From Trichobilharzia regenti (Eukaryota; Platyhelminthes; Trematoda; Strigeidida; Schistosomatidae): a stretch of 64,000 nt of DNA. The position numbers and the translations under genes are program-made. The DNA is taken from NCBI GenBank assembly GCA_944472135.2, contig OX235270.1, positions 79,493,168-79,557,167 on the forward strand, written 5' to 3'. The number at the start of each line of letters is the position of its first letter. The stretch's first letter is position 1. Below the pieces are notes generated by a model that was given only the letters and a program-made list of their open reading frames with translations, did not search any database and was not told the origin of the DNA. Below are positions 51,870 through 63,827 of the stretch, piece after piece.

Positions 51870-52778
51870 TTGTATATCTTTCCACATCACAGTAGGTTTA
51901 GAAATACAATAGTTACTGGTTACAAAAGTACTGCTTTCTTGATTGCATGCACAACTCTAGTAATTCAAAAAACTTGCGACCATCTTATCTACGTTCGAAT
52001 AGCTAAAATTAATAAAGTGATAAACTTACGATACATCATTTCATGTTCACATTCCCGTAAGAATCAGAAGACAGATTCCCGAGTTATATTCACAAATCAG
52101 TTGCAAACTGACTAATGATTATAAATTTCGATTCACGCAAAACTCTTGACTTATTCACTTTCAGCCCCCAGAGTTCAGAAACTGAATATTCAGCACCTTC
52201 TTTGAGAAGTAATCACCAGTGAATTCGAATAATATAGACTTAACCACTGACACTAGACTTTTCAGGACGATTCGGTGTTCAGTAAATACCGTGAGTGAAA
52301 ACGTCTTACGACACCTGTTCCCGTTAACTTCATAACAGCCTGATTCTACGCAAATGCCGAACGCATCAAAGCAAGATTTCTCAAAGTCTGATTATTTTCT
52401 GCGGCGAAACGCCTAAATCATTTCCAACGATTAGGTGACTGACTTCGAAAATGGAATTTGACTTCGGTAGAATCCTCAGTACTTTCGTAATTAGTATTCA
52501 TTGTCCACATAAATATACTTCAAGATTATTTCATGTCAATTCTTTGTATTCATTACTCTTCTGTAAGGGTTCTTAACAAATGCATTCTATTTTCTTATTT
52601 GGCATTCACACAACTGTAAAAGAAAGACAAAATGAATCATAATACTTGACTATGTGTTTATTTCGCAGCACATGTTAGTAAACGGATGAAAGGTTTGTAT
52701 TACAGACAGTGAATGAAACAGTTGTAAACTGAAGTTGAAATGCACCTCAGTAAAATGGGGTTAAACAAATGTCATTGT

Positions 52779-55333
52779 TTAGAAACGCCCTGGAGGAAAA
52801 CAGCAGGTTAAAATGCAGAGCTACTTACGATCAAAGCTACGCGAACGAGACCTTGAAAGAGAATAGCGTCCACGTGGAGAAATACTTCGTCTCCGCGGAA
52901 TGGGGCGTCTAAAAAAGGATCGGAATCTAGCTTATGTATGGCACAAGTACTACATTGGGTAACACAAAACGAAAAATTTATCACGTCAAACGAAAGTAGG
53001 ACTACTATAAGTTTGCAGAAATTACACCACAAACAATCACTAAAAACATCACCTGTAGAAACTGGACAGCTACAGGAAAGAAGTTACAACCGTAGTCCCA
53101 GCACATAATGTATTTAAGGCTAATATCAAGCTTCTGCAGTTAACTTTCAAAATTTTTATGCGAAAAGACTACAAGTTTCCGTCACACACACTAACACAAG
53201 GATGTGTAACAGACGCCACAATTCTAACTACCGATATTAACGTGGATGTCGAAGGAAAGGAGAAATTGAGATTTTTTGACTCATTTCGGTGGATGCAACA
53301 TTAGTAGCACAAACTTTACTTTGTTAAGTCTACATTGGCGAAACTTATTGAAGGTCATCTCAAAACTAAGTATTGCACAACCATGCTTTGTATACTTGTG
53401 TCAGACTTACCTAGATGGTCTGCCCATATAAATTCCTGGAGTAGGTGAGTGAGGGCGTTCCGTTATACTGAAATCACATCGAATTGGTCGGCCATCGATT
53501 TCCATACCATGAGCATCAGCTTTGGCAGCTTTCGCATCGGCAACGTGCGTAAAATAAACAAAACCAAAGCCCCTGGAACGACCTGAAAGATGAATAGATA
53601 TAAGTATTCAACAAACCAGTGTAGTTATCGAAGACCAATTGAACATCTTCAATGTTTCCATATTGTGAAAAAATATCATACAGGTTTCTTTCTTGAGTGT
53701 GTAAGGACAATCCAAAGACGCCTAGGCACCTTGACGGGTTCGGATTTTCCCGAGGCCCCAAGAATCTCCTGGAATGAACAAAAGACATAAGAATAGTTTG
53801 ATAAATTATAGCACGACAGTAAATAACAAGCCAGGAGGACTGAGGGATGAGTGAACTAAGTGCTTTTAAAGGAAATGAGGATTGTGGGACTCAAGTTATG
53901 GTTACCATCTGTTAAGACTTTGCTATTGTCCATCTGTAGTTGACAGGAACTCTATACCTATGGCGATATCAATGGTTGACAAGGTTTAGTGGTCACTGCT
54001 GTGTGATCGTATTTCGTAGTGTTATGAAGGGACTTCATAGAAATCATAGGGAATCGGAAACTATACACCGGATTTTAAAAGAAATCCAGTATTGTTTCAT
54101 CTTTCATTGGTATGAATCCATAAATATAATCCAAATAGAAATTCGTCTGACAGTCATGCATGAAACAGACTACTGAGCCGTTTGGAACTGTTACTTGTAC
54201 AAATTTCTTCATTCAGTGGGTGACTAGTTCCAATGAGTGTCTCAAAATCTTTCATTGAGATTAGTGCTATTTGGCAACACTTACCCTAAAACCGTCTGCT
54301 GAATATACCCGTAGAGATGTGTTTTAGACTGAGTTTATCAGTCTGCTCAGTCCTGCCCAATGGCTGTGAGACCTGGCCACTCAAAGTGGAAGACATGAAA
54401 AGATGAGTTCTCTTTGATCATAGATGCTTGCGTCCTATTTCCCGTGAAGTGGTATAAAAAGTTAAGCAATATTGAGGTTATGCGTCGGTGGAGTGCTAGG
54501 TAAGCAAAGGAAATCAATCGACGAGGTTGTGAAGTTACATAGAGTGAGATGGTTAGGACATGTGTTACGTATGCCTAGTCATCGCCTCTCTCGACGGGCA
54601 ATGTTATTTGATATAGGGTCAGGCTTGAAAATAGCTAGTGGCGTTCAAGCTAAAAACATGGCGGCACCAGTGAATGAAATTTACATTAGTCAATCTAAGC
54701 CAGGTAGGAAGGTGTAGACTTCCTGACTGGTTGGGGACCTCGGGACGGTAAAACCCAATGGTTAAAAACAATCGGTGAGATGATTTAAAATCGTCCTCAA
54801 TGGCGCAGATGCATCCACTGCTTGTGACTGATGATTTCCAATGAATTTGTTTTGTGCTTCGCTATTCCCATTGTCTAACACCTGTGTTTACTGTCTCTAT
54901 TATCTATTCCTTGTAATTTCTCCTCTTGCTCTGTATACAACATGGTGTGGCGACTCAAACTGTCGCACAACGGTGCAAAGTCGATAAAATACAGACAGCT
55001 AGCTACTGGAATCAGGGTTATTGCAAGTGAGGCATAGCATGGCACGATGGTGCTGCCATTAGTAGTAGATGGAAATAAGGTAGTCAGTGTTTCACGGGAA
55101 AATTGTGAAGTTACTTACTTCCGACCGGTACTGCGGTATCCGTATCCAGGGCTACGGCGGTAGTAATCCCGACTTCCACTTCGACTGCGGTATCGGCGTG
55201 AATGAGATCTGACATAATATATTTATAAAAAAACATACTTGGACCGCGATCGTGACCGGCTGTATCTCCGTCCTCGTGGCGATACGCTTGTTCTGTAACC
55301 ATTGGAATGAACAGGCGAGTCGTCTCGACGCAT
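52779..55333 (-). CDS. tra2: Transformer-2-like SR splicing factor, complete gene
   Basis: A nuclear RNA-binding regulator of exon inclusion: Tra2 proteins have one RRM between two arginine/serine-rich regions. Exons in transcript order: 55333-55239, 55208-55119, 53768-53617, 53582-53411, 52908-52829, 52789-52779; phases agree throughout; 199 aa. Seen: first RS region ([20 protein letters not shown], residues about 26-45), RRM with RNP2 CLGVFGLS (76-83) and RNP1 RGFGFVYF (116-123), the Tra2-specific linker [11 protein letters not shown], then a short RS tail ending RRF. Length is below human Tra2 (about 280 aa) mostly because both RS regions are shorter and the glycine hinge is missing. Introns 1, 3 and 5 are 30, 34 and 39 nt; intron 2 is 1.35 kb and holds a LINE relic. 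Start chosen as the first ATG giving the RS region. Head to head with MICU1. Confidence 0.9.
54325..54960 (+). mobile_element. LINE 3' relic in tra2 intron 2
   Basis: Plus-strand frames read [20 protein letters not shown] near 54530-54600, the zinc-knuckle-flanking C-terminal segment typical of many schistosome LINEs, followed by decayed continuation ([10 protein letters not shown]). Broken by stops; no RT. The relic starts at or next to the right edge of duplicate D. Confidence 0.65.
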
Positions 55334-55779
55334 GTTGGTGCTAGAGTTTTTAAAATGAGCGGAAGTAACTAGGCCGAAATATCAACTAAACAAATGAAAT
55401 TATGTTAAAGTTAGAGTTCTAGGTTTTGGACGTATATTTCAAACATCTTTGTCATCTAGATTATTATTTATCATTTTTTGTGTGAATTAGAATACGAGTA
55501 ATGTTGGCGCTTATTTCAAAGAGATTGTTCTACAATTAGAATGTACTTTGTTGATATAATCCTTTTAAACTGTTATTTTTTGAGAAATATTTGTGGTGCC
55601 TAAACACCCGAAATCAAAGTAAAGTTTCACAGTCTTGGCGTTTTAGTTACACTAAGCTCGCTTTTCAATATCTGGATGTAAGTTGCATATGTATCTATCC
55701 GCAAACTACTTGGAAGCTACTCTCAGTTTTCTGGAAATAAGAGGGTCGTTTTCCACTTCCTGACCTACAACAATTACAA
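55334..55779. promoter_or_regulatory. Shared intergenic region between divergent tra2 and MICU1
   Basis: 446 bp between the two start codons, the only space for both promoters and leaders. No clear TATA box or other motif that I would assign. A bidirectional promoter is inferred from the arrangement only. Confidence 0.4.
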
Positions 55780-58700
55780 ATGTTCTCACGGTGTGCTCAA
55801 AAGTTGCTGTTTCTTAACTTGAAGAGACCTGAATGCATTTTGAAATACACTTCAGAGTTGAACTCCTTTTTGGGTCCTGGTTCGTCTTCAATGCTGTTGA
55901 ACAGATGCTGTTATGGAACTTATCGTAATCGGTATACACACTTTCAGAAGGCCTTTCCAGGGAAGCCGAATTATGCGTACCGTGCTTACTGTATTGCTCT
56001 TGCGGGCCTGTTTATTTTTTTATCTGGTGGCGGGTGAGTAGTCGAGATACATTGATAATTTCTTTAGCATGGCCTATTTGGATGATACGATTCGCACCTA
56101 TTTCGAACGAAAGCGGAAAGAAAGAAAGGTACTTGATTTTACAATTTTCTCTATCACTTCAGACGTCTAAAACACTCAAAGCGGAATGTCAGTCAGTGGG
56201 CATTGAAGTGGCCGAAGATTCAGATGCTAAGGATAGCATTTCGAAGAAACATATTGGTTTTCGTGATAGGAAGGTATAACTTCTGTTTTTAAGTAACCGT
56301 ATGTTACAATTCGACAATAAATACTTCAACAATGTGATATTCCATATATTTTTGAAGGTCACTGATCGACTTAATTATTTAGCAATAGTAGGTGTATATT
56401 TTTCGACTCTACGTAGTAATAGACTTCAAGATAGCGCTATCGTTTAGCAGCAGTCACGGATTTTCGCAAGTCTCCCGTGCTTAACATTACAGTAATGCTG
56501 AATAAATATTCCACAGTTCTGAACTAACGCTTTTTTCTGTATTGAGTAAATCCTAAAATGATTCTCAAATGACTTGGTATTTCGCTCAAAGTAGCACTCT
56601 GAGCTGTTTTTTGGAACTGCACGCATCAGTTCAACCCTTACTGGCATTTTTCTCAGCATATATTTCTACGTTCTTACGCCCAACTCATCCCTGACTAGCA
56701 TTATATCAGCACAGTCTAAGTTCAGCGTTCAGCTCAATTCCTAAGTTCTATCCACTTTACTACAGAACATAATAGATTTTTTTAAGCACACAAAATATTC
56801 GTTTAGCATTAGACCACACTACTGACATATAGTTCGAAATTGACCCAGCATTACTAGAAACTTGGACGGTTATTATTCGCGTCTTCACCAGGAATACTGG
56901 TATTTCAGATGACCACGTATAGTTAAGTTGGATATCCGTAATATAAAGAAAACGATGGCAGGGGCATCGCAATATTTTTTATACTTTTCACTGAAACAGT
57001 TATGGTATCATTCAATTTTTTTAATTTATTATTCTCTTGTGTTCCGAGTGAAACATAAGGCTTCAACAACACATCTCTTCAGCTGGGCCCACGATTGCCC
57101 ATAATCTCTCATCTCCGATGATCTCCTCCATGTCACCCTCGCACTGACGACATACTCATCGCTTCTCATTGGGATTCCACGCGAGCGAAGGCCTGGGTCG
57201 TGATGCCATTGGAAGGTCTCTTCAACGTATGACCGATTCTTCTCCATTTTCTCTTACAAATTTGTTGGGTAATCGGCTCTTGATTGGTTTGTTGCCAGAT
57301 TTTCGTGTTACTAATTCTTTCTGGCCCTATCCCATGTTAGATAAGTTTAATCCAAATATCACACACTGATGCAGTATTAATAACTGGATGAGGTTTCGAG
57401 AATAAGTTATTACTCACAAGCATATCAGTTGGTATGATAAATTGTCGAAACGTCATCCAGTTATTAATACTCTATCACTGCGTGATATTTGAAATAAACT
57501 TATCTAATATGGAATTAAATTTTATCACAGTTCCCAAGTGCTAAACCTACATTAGTTATGATATCACTTGAATTGTGTGAAATTTTCAGTCCATTCTATT
57601 GTTTAGGCCTAAGCTGAAGTCTTTTACTTGAATTGTTCCTCCCCATCTGCAATTAATAAAACTTTTTTATATGTCCTAGTTCATAGCTTACGAAAATCGA
57701 ATTCGAGCTTATTCTGCACCAGATAAGATCTTTCGGTATTTCGCAACACTGAAAAGTGTAGATGAAGACAGTGAAACTGTGTACATGACTCCTGAAGACT
57801 TTCTACGTTCCATCACTCCTGGTATTAAGCAACCTGATGGCTTAGACTTGGATTCATTCAAGCGGTATGATCCGAAGGTTAGTAAACACCTAATACCATC
57901 TTTTTCTGTTTTGTAAATTTTTCCGCCATTAAGCACTGCGTATCAGATGATTGCTGTATTAACACTTCTACTCACGCGCTGTTGTCATCTGAGGTAAAGG
58001 CAGAATTAAGTACCCATTGTCGTCGTGTCATTTAATTTCGTTATAGAGCTAATGGACAAGAAATTTTTGACTGAATTCCGCGACAGATAGGAAACGTGGC
58101 ACTCAAATCACTTGTCCAGACTTAATAAGATTGCTAATGTAGTTTATGAGAAGTAGGTAATGACCAATGGAAAGTTTTACGAACTCCATAGGGCTGATTG
58201 CTCACTAAACTACATTTCGAATACCAAAGGCTCGTGTAGCATTCGCCAACTTGTGTCATCTCTAGTTTAGGCATGATTTCTGCTCAGTTCTCATTCACAA
58301 CAGAGAGATAACTATTGAAAGTGAGAGTTACTAAGAAGTTAGCTATTTTTCGTCAGGTGTTTGCGTTAGTTCTCTCGTGTTCGATGGTAGAGTATAATAA
58401 TAGTAATAATGATTTACTTTATTCCAAAAGCAGTACTTGTGAAAGAGAATGGAATTGAGTGACTAGTAATGAGTTAAGACGTAAAGTGTTTGGTAAAAAA
58501 GGTAATGCAGTTGGTGAGGTCGCAAAGCTGCATCGACTAAAATGGCACCATGCATATTTGTCTCTTTGCACAGTCGATTTCTTGATACCGCACGGTTCGT
58601 TTGATCCTATCTGATTGGCAATGGCTAACGATTTAACCGGAGACGTGCATTTTATCCCACTTAAGACTTGTTCCCTGCAACCTGTATGCCAGCATAGAGA

Positions 58701-61700
58701 ATAGGAAATCAGACAATGGAAAATCTAAAGTAATTTTATCATATAAAAATTGAGACTGGGTGCACCGGTGGTTCCCATGGTTCAGTGGTCTAGTGACTGA
58801 TGCTTTGGAGTTTGAAATGTTTTTTTAGAGTAATATTGATTTCTTCTTGTTACTACAATTCATACATATAAGCGAACTATATCTTTAAATTTTGTTTTTA
58901 CTAAACTGCATTATTCCTTTTCCACATGTAGACGGGAATGGTCTACTTTCAAAATAAGGTTAGTCGCTTGTTTTTCAAATACTATGAATTTTTTCTCTGT
59001 CACTTTGCGCTACTATGCGAAACAAATAAGTATTATTGTCATGCAGAGCTGTTAGACCACATTTCTTAACAGTTTATTGAAGTAACATTATCCTGGTCAC
59101 TTTTAGGTTTGTAGACTTAATGTGAACCATACCTAATGATGCTCGCCCCCTCTATCCGTGGTAGATAGGTGTAGTCATAAATCGTGATCTTTTCATTGCA
59201 AATCTTATGTTCCAACTCAGCAAGGTTTGTTTCACTCACCTATTTATTGTATTGCATTCAGTTTAGATTAAGATCATCTCTTCATTCTTATTCTTGGAGT
59301 TTTTACCTATAAGAACAAACTCTTAGAAGGTAACCAACGTAATCATGGGGTTAGTTTCAGTCTGTAAGTTATATAACTTCAGTTTAAACATATGCAGTCT
59401 GTATCCCTTAGAAAAGTTTCAACTTGACTCCAATTAGCGTTCTACGGTTATTTTGGCTTTACTCCAGGGGAAGCCAAACTCCCTACTCAAACCTATCGAC
59501 ACATACGATCACACTGGTTGCTATTTTCTTTCCTCTCAGCAATCAAATGTAATCTTTGTAGCTGCTCCCTCTGACGGTTTTTTTCTCCAGAAAATCTGTG
59601 CAACTAGCAAGTCTCACTCTCTGCGTTCAAATATGTACCGTGATTTTTTTGGCATTTCATATGCACATGTGCATCGACTGTTTGGTATGTGGATTGGTCT
59701 CTCAGTTCGAAGGCTCATGACGTTATTGAATGACCAACTGTCATTATTATAATGCGTAACTTCTAAACATGAGCTACTTGTGTGTCCTAACAATAACCTA
59801 GAAGTGTTCTAGAGACCTGTAAAAACAGTCTTTAAGTGTTAGTTATGCACATTTGGTTAGTTAACACAGTTATTTTCGGGACATGTATTTTACATGCGTC
59901 AGGATATGTCACACTTGGTGGATGGCATTTGATGATGTTACTTAGTTGATCAAACTGAATTCGAACATTTAGTATTTGTCTCACGGCAGTATTACCTTTA
60001 TTCTCTTTTATGAAAGCAAAAACAGTACAGTATTTGTACAAGTTGTGCTAAAGTGATACTGTCTTTGTAATCAATGAGCTGTCGGTGGATAGTGTATATC
60101 TATTTTTTTGTGTTTTTCCTTTCTCAGGCTGAGAAGTTACATTTAGACATACCAAAAGAGTCAATATTTTATCGACTTTGTGATCAAGCGTTAATCACAT
60201 TTACTGATTTTATATTTTTACTAACTGTACTTTCAAGTGAGTTTTATTTCTTATTTTTGACATCAACAGCTAATTATTAACGTTTATGTGTAGTGCTTAT
60301 TCAGTTAGGTAGAATAAAAGCAACGTTAATTTTTGTTTGACACTAAGATACTTATTATGATGAGATTCATTATGTTACCTGGCTACGTTAACCGCGGTAG
60401 ATGGATAAGTAGTTAATCCCTGAGTGACTGGAAATCAAGTTAGTTAACCGACAAACCACAGGTATAAATCAAAGACAGTAGTAAATCTGCGACGTCAAGC
60501 TTTCTATTTTGAAGTTAATGCATTTCAATAAAGCTGCTAACTCAAATGTGGTGACTAATTTTTATGAGGTCATTATGATTATGAAACTGCTGTCCATCTG
60601 TAAATTAGTCCTTTTCGATGTTATTCAGAACTAATATGATAATAGCAATTTTCCGTTTTCATTATTACTATTATTTCAGCACCTCGTCGTCAATTTGAAA
60701 TCGCTTTCCGCATGTTTGATATAAATGGTGATGGGGAGTTGGATAGTGATGAGTTCGAAGTTGTGAGTTCACATTAAATATTTGGTAATTTTAGCCTTCC
60801 ACTCAATAATCTAGTTATCTAATGCTTTTTAATTAATTGTCATCAATTTTTCTATAGGTTCAGATCTCACAAAAGCCCCGAAAGCAATTTCATCTAAATA
60901 GCAAAAATTTAGCATCAGTCACTACGCATTTATTATTTCTTTTTTGGTTATTGTATATTTCCCTTTTAGGTGCTTGCAGCGGAGTAGGGTTGCATTCCCG
61001 CCTATTGCAAACCACATGATATCTTTTTTTCGAAATGATCCAGTTTTACAGCAAGGAGAATTTAAACCAGATGTTCACGTGATAATATAAACTAAGCAGA
61101 GTTTTCGTATTTAGCATCCTGTACTACGCATTTAATTTCTATTCTGTCCATCTTAGTAACCACATATTACCTGTCCATCGACAGGTTGTAATCAACACTA
61201 ATATGTGGTGAATCACTGTAGTCACTGAATGCTGACCTATTTTCTCTAAGATGTCTACTTACAAAATTTCAATCATCTTTATTGATTGGTTTGCTTGACA
61301 ATCCGTATCTTTTTGTACTTCATGTGCTTTTGTTGCTCTGAATCCAACATAAACTGAATTGCTTTTTTCAAGTGTAGTAAGTCGTTATTTGCCCTAGCTT
61401 GCATCATGCCTATTCTAGCTTTGAAATATGTTTCTTACGGTAGCTTCGGTGCTCACTACTTTAAATTATTGCCTATCTGTTTATTAAAGTGTTAACTGGC
61501 TGTCAATCTGAATTATGTAGGGAAGTTGTGTTAAGGAGACGATCCAATTTGATGATTAGAAACGTTGGCTTCGATGCACTTCCACCTTTTCGTAACCACG
61601 AAGTAACCTATTTTTTCAACTTATAACACACTATCGACCATTTTATTTTCACTTACAATTTTCGGTTTTGACTTTATGTGCGGATGTGAGGTTGTAGTAA

Positions 61701-63561
61701 CTTAGTTACTATTCAGTAATGTCTGTTTTCATGCTAATGATATTATTACTCATGAATGAGACAGTGTAACATGTCGAAGCTTTCTATGAACTGTTTGTTT
61801 CCATGGTGTCTGTGTCTTGGTTTCCAGGTGCGATCAGTCATCATGGGTACAACATCAATGGGTCGTCGTCATCGTGATCATTCAGCAACCGGATGCATTT
61901 TAAGATCGGGGAGCAACAGTGCTTTAAAACGTTACTTTTTTGGTCCGAATGGGGATCAGAAGTTACCAATCAGTAAATTTCTCAAATTTCATTCTGATTT
62001 ACAGGAAGAAATTATGCGTTTAGAAGTTAGTAGTAAAGTCGTTTTTTGTTCAGTGTTTGTTGTGCAATTTGAGATTTTTTGAGTCATAAAAAAGGATAAC
62101 TGACTTATTTTCACATGGCCTCTGATGGCAATTTCGTACACTTTCACTCTTTAACTATGGAAATACTATTAACAAGGCTCTGCAAATCAACTCAAAGTCA
62201 ACAATACTTTACTTCAAATGAAAAGTTTTGAATCTTATTTCAATAGTCACTTTTATAAAAATTTAATTAGCTAGGGCTATTTTTCAAGTAATGCTATAAA
62301 AATTGCTTTGAAGCAGTCAATTACTCAAGCCTCCCAACTAAAAATCAACATGGTATTTGTTAATGAGGTACTTCGAAATGGATTTTATGTAAGCCTTCTG
62401 AGTAACGTGTGTTGGTAGTTACCTAAGGAAGGCATTGGTTGATGGTTGTGTTATTTCTCAAATTACGAGATATGGGAAGTCATTCATGAGCAACTGGATA
62501 AGCTTTCTGTATTAAAATAACTAAAACAATAATATTTTGTCGATAGAAACTCTTGTTTAACATACAACCACAATATACACCATACCATAGTGGTCATATC
62601 CCACAATGTAGCATTGGTTCATTGCGTTGAGTCAGCCGGTCATAGATTTGCAGTCCGTCCCATCATACAAAAGTTCGAGCAAATACAGTGTCCTCATTGC
62701 CTTTCGGTATTGGTGCGGCTCTCTGAAAGGTGGATAAACATGAATGTTATTAAGCAACACTTGGTTACATACGCTATCGATAAATTTCAATCAAAAAATA
62801 AATAGCCATTTTGTTAACGTTGAATGCTTATTTCGCACTTTTAGAAGTAGTTATTGACTTGACGGTGAAATAGAAAGTTCGAGCAAATACAGTGTCCTCA
62901 TTGCCTTTCGGTATTGGTGCGGCTCTCTGAAAGGTGGATAAACATGAATGTTATTAAGCAACACTTGGTTACATACGCTATCGATAAATTTCAATCAAAA
63001 AATAAATAGCCATTTTGTTAACGTTGAATGCTTATTTCGCACTTTTAGAAGTAGTTATTGACTTGACGGTGAAATAGAAATCAATGTACTTGGCTCTTGT
63101 TCACTCATTGATGTTTTCCAATCAACATAACTTTAAAAAATTGCTTGGAGTTTAATAGAAGTTGTGACTCATTGGCTTGGATGTCCGACTTCCCATCACT
63201 GAGTTACAGGTTTGAACACAGTTCCACATATCGGCTATAGATAACCTGATAATTTTGTTGGCCCTCATACACTAGATGTGGCTCCTTCACAGGCCATATG
63301 CTACTTTTGTTTCTTAAATGGGTTGCTTTGCTCAGAATTGTACAAAAAACCTCGTTTAATTGTATTTTGGTTAACTGATTGATGTGTTATTTCTTATGTT
63401 TAATTTTGTAGTTTGAAAGGGCTGAGCCAAAGGATGATAAAATAACCGAAGTTCAGTTTGCTAATTCATTACTTGCCTATGCTGGGTTCTCGGAAAACAA
63501 AAGACGTAAAATGATTCGTCGAGTTAAGACCAAATTTCCACCAGATGCCGATGAAACTACT
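55780..63561 (+). CDS. MICU1: Mitochondrial calcium uptake protein 1-like (MICU1), 3' end outside window
   Basis: EF-hand gatekeeper of the mitochondrial calcium uniporter, in the intermembrane space. Exons: 55780-56033, 56068-56128, 56163-56273, 57680-57877, 58932-58958 (27 nt microexon, tentative), 60128-60236, 60680-60762, 61828-62025, 63412-63561; 397 in-phase codons. Seen: basic N-terminus and hydrophobic stretch (about 69-85, [10 protein letters not shown]) fitting mitochondrial import and anchoring; the MICU1 core GFRDRK...[41 protein letters not shown]; first EF-hand [12 protein letters not shown] (267-278) with the calcium ligands at 1, 3, 5 and 12; then [13 protein letters not shown] and ALKRYFFG. 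The second EF-hand and C-terminus must lie beyond 64000. The last exon ends at a GTAATT donor; reading through would stop 6 codons later. Introns 1 and 2 are 34 nt. Confidence 0.92.
57029..57250 (-). mobile_element. RTE-type LINE 3' relic in MICU1 intron 3
   Basis: The minus-strand reading [20 protein letters not shown] (partly across a frame change) and then [20 protein letters not shown] and VVEALCFTR is the C-terminal end of an SR2-like RTE element (consensus W-IGHTLR-P..., TWRR, GLC). Strongly decayed and much older than the array copies. Confidence 0.6.
57344..57512. repeat. Foldback inverted repeat in MICU1 intron 3
   Basis: Arms of about 55-68 bp (57344-57399 and 57445-57512) are imperfect reverse complements: TTAGATAAGTTTAA against AAATAAACTTATCTAA, and TAATAACTGGATGAGGTTTC against the matching segment of the other arm. 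The loop is about 45 bp. No protein is encoded. Could be a MITE or a foldback derived from adjacent opposite insertions. Confidence 0.7.
58430..58700 (+). mobile_element. Possible LINE C-terminal relic in MICU1 intron 4
   Basis: A plus-strand reading [20 protein letters not shown] resembles the KLH-RWLGHVL segment seen at 54530. Decayed; low certainty. Confidence 0.35.
62671..63078. repeat. Tandem duplication of a 204 bp segment
   Basis: 62671-62874 and 62875-63078 appear identical. Each starts AAGTTCGAGCAAATACAGTG and ends with GACGGTGAAATAGA. In MICU1 intron 8. No recognisable protein; an open frame crosses the first copy but is not conserved in any way I can judge. Confidence 0.9.
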
Positions 63562-63606
63562 GTAATTCAATTTTTGCTTTAAAGACTTTTTGCGTTATAT
63601 TACAAA

Positions 63607-63827
63607 TTGGTTGGAGGATTTCATCATAAGTTGATGTCAGTTAGAGAACCATTGGAAAACCTGGGACTACTGGACAGCTGTTTCATTCTTGTTTGGAACT
63701 CATCGGACCCCGGTGGGATGTGTACTGCTGAAGAGTCCCAAACAAGGACAAAACAGCTGTCCAGTAGTCCCAGGTTTTCCAATGGTTCTCTAACTGATGT
63801 CAGCTCGTGACGAAATCCTCCGACCAA
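63607..63827. repeat. Large inverted repeat (foldback element)
   Basis: Arms of about 95 bp (63607-63703 and 63731-63827) are near-perfect reverse complements, with a loop of about 27 bp. The arms start with TTGGAGGATTTC and its complement and include CTGGGACTACTGGACAGCTG. Both strands therefore read a similar peptide (SVREPLENLGLLDS). Transcribed as part of MICU1, it would form a long hairpin. Confidence 0.85.

Larger units (their letters stand above)
47615..54325. repeat. Segmental duplicate D of 16456-23168
   Basis: About 6.7 kb at an offset of 31157-31159 bp, with a 1 bp deletion in intron 9 (near 48215), a 1 bp deletion in tra2 intron 3 and a few substitutions. It contains PLOD exons 9-16, the LINE relic and the last four tra2 exons. 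On its right, tra2 continues into its own 5' exons and then MICU1, so D is the copy joined to the native right flank while 16456-23168 is joined to the native left flank. Confidence 0.9.

Noticed and set aside
58780..58830. tRNA-like boxes in MICU1 intron 4 and again near 63180-63230
   Set aside because: Only B-box-like fragments with mismatches; no A box at the right distance, no tail and no target duplication.
62590..62805. Open frame of 71 codons as a possible TE endonuclease tail
   Set aside because: A faint resemblance to the [14 protein letters not shown] type segment of element C-termini, but too short and with half of it inside the 204 bp duplication.
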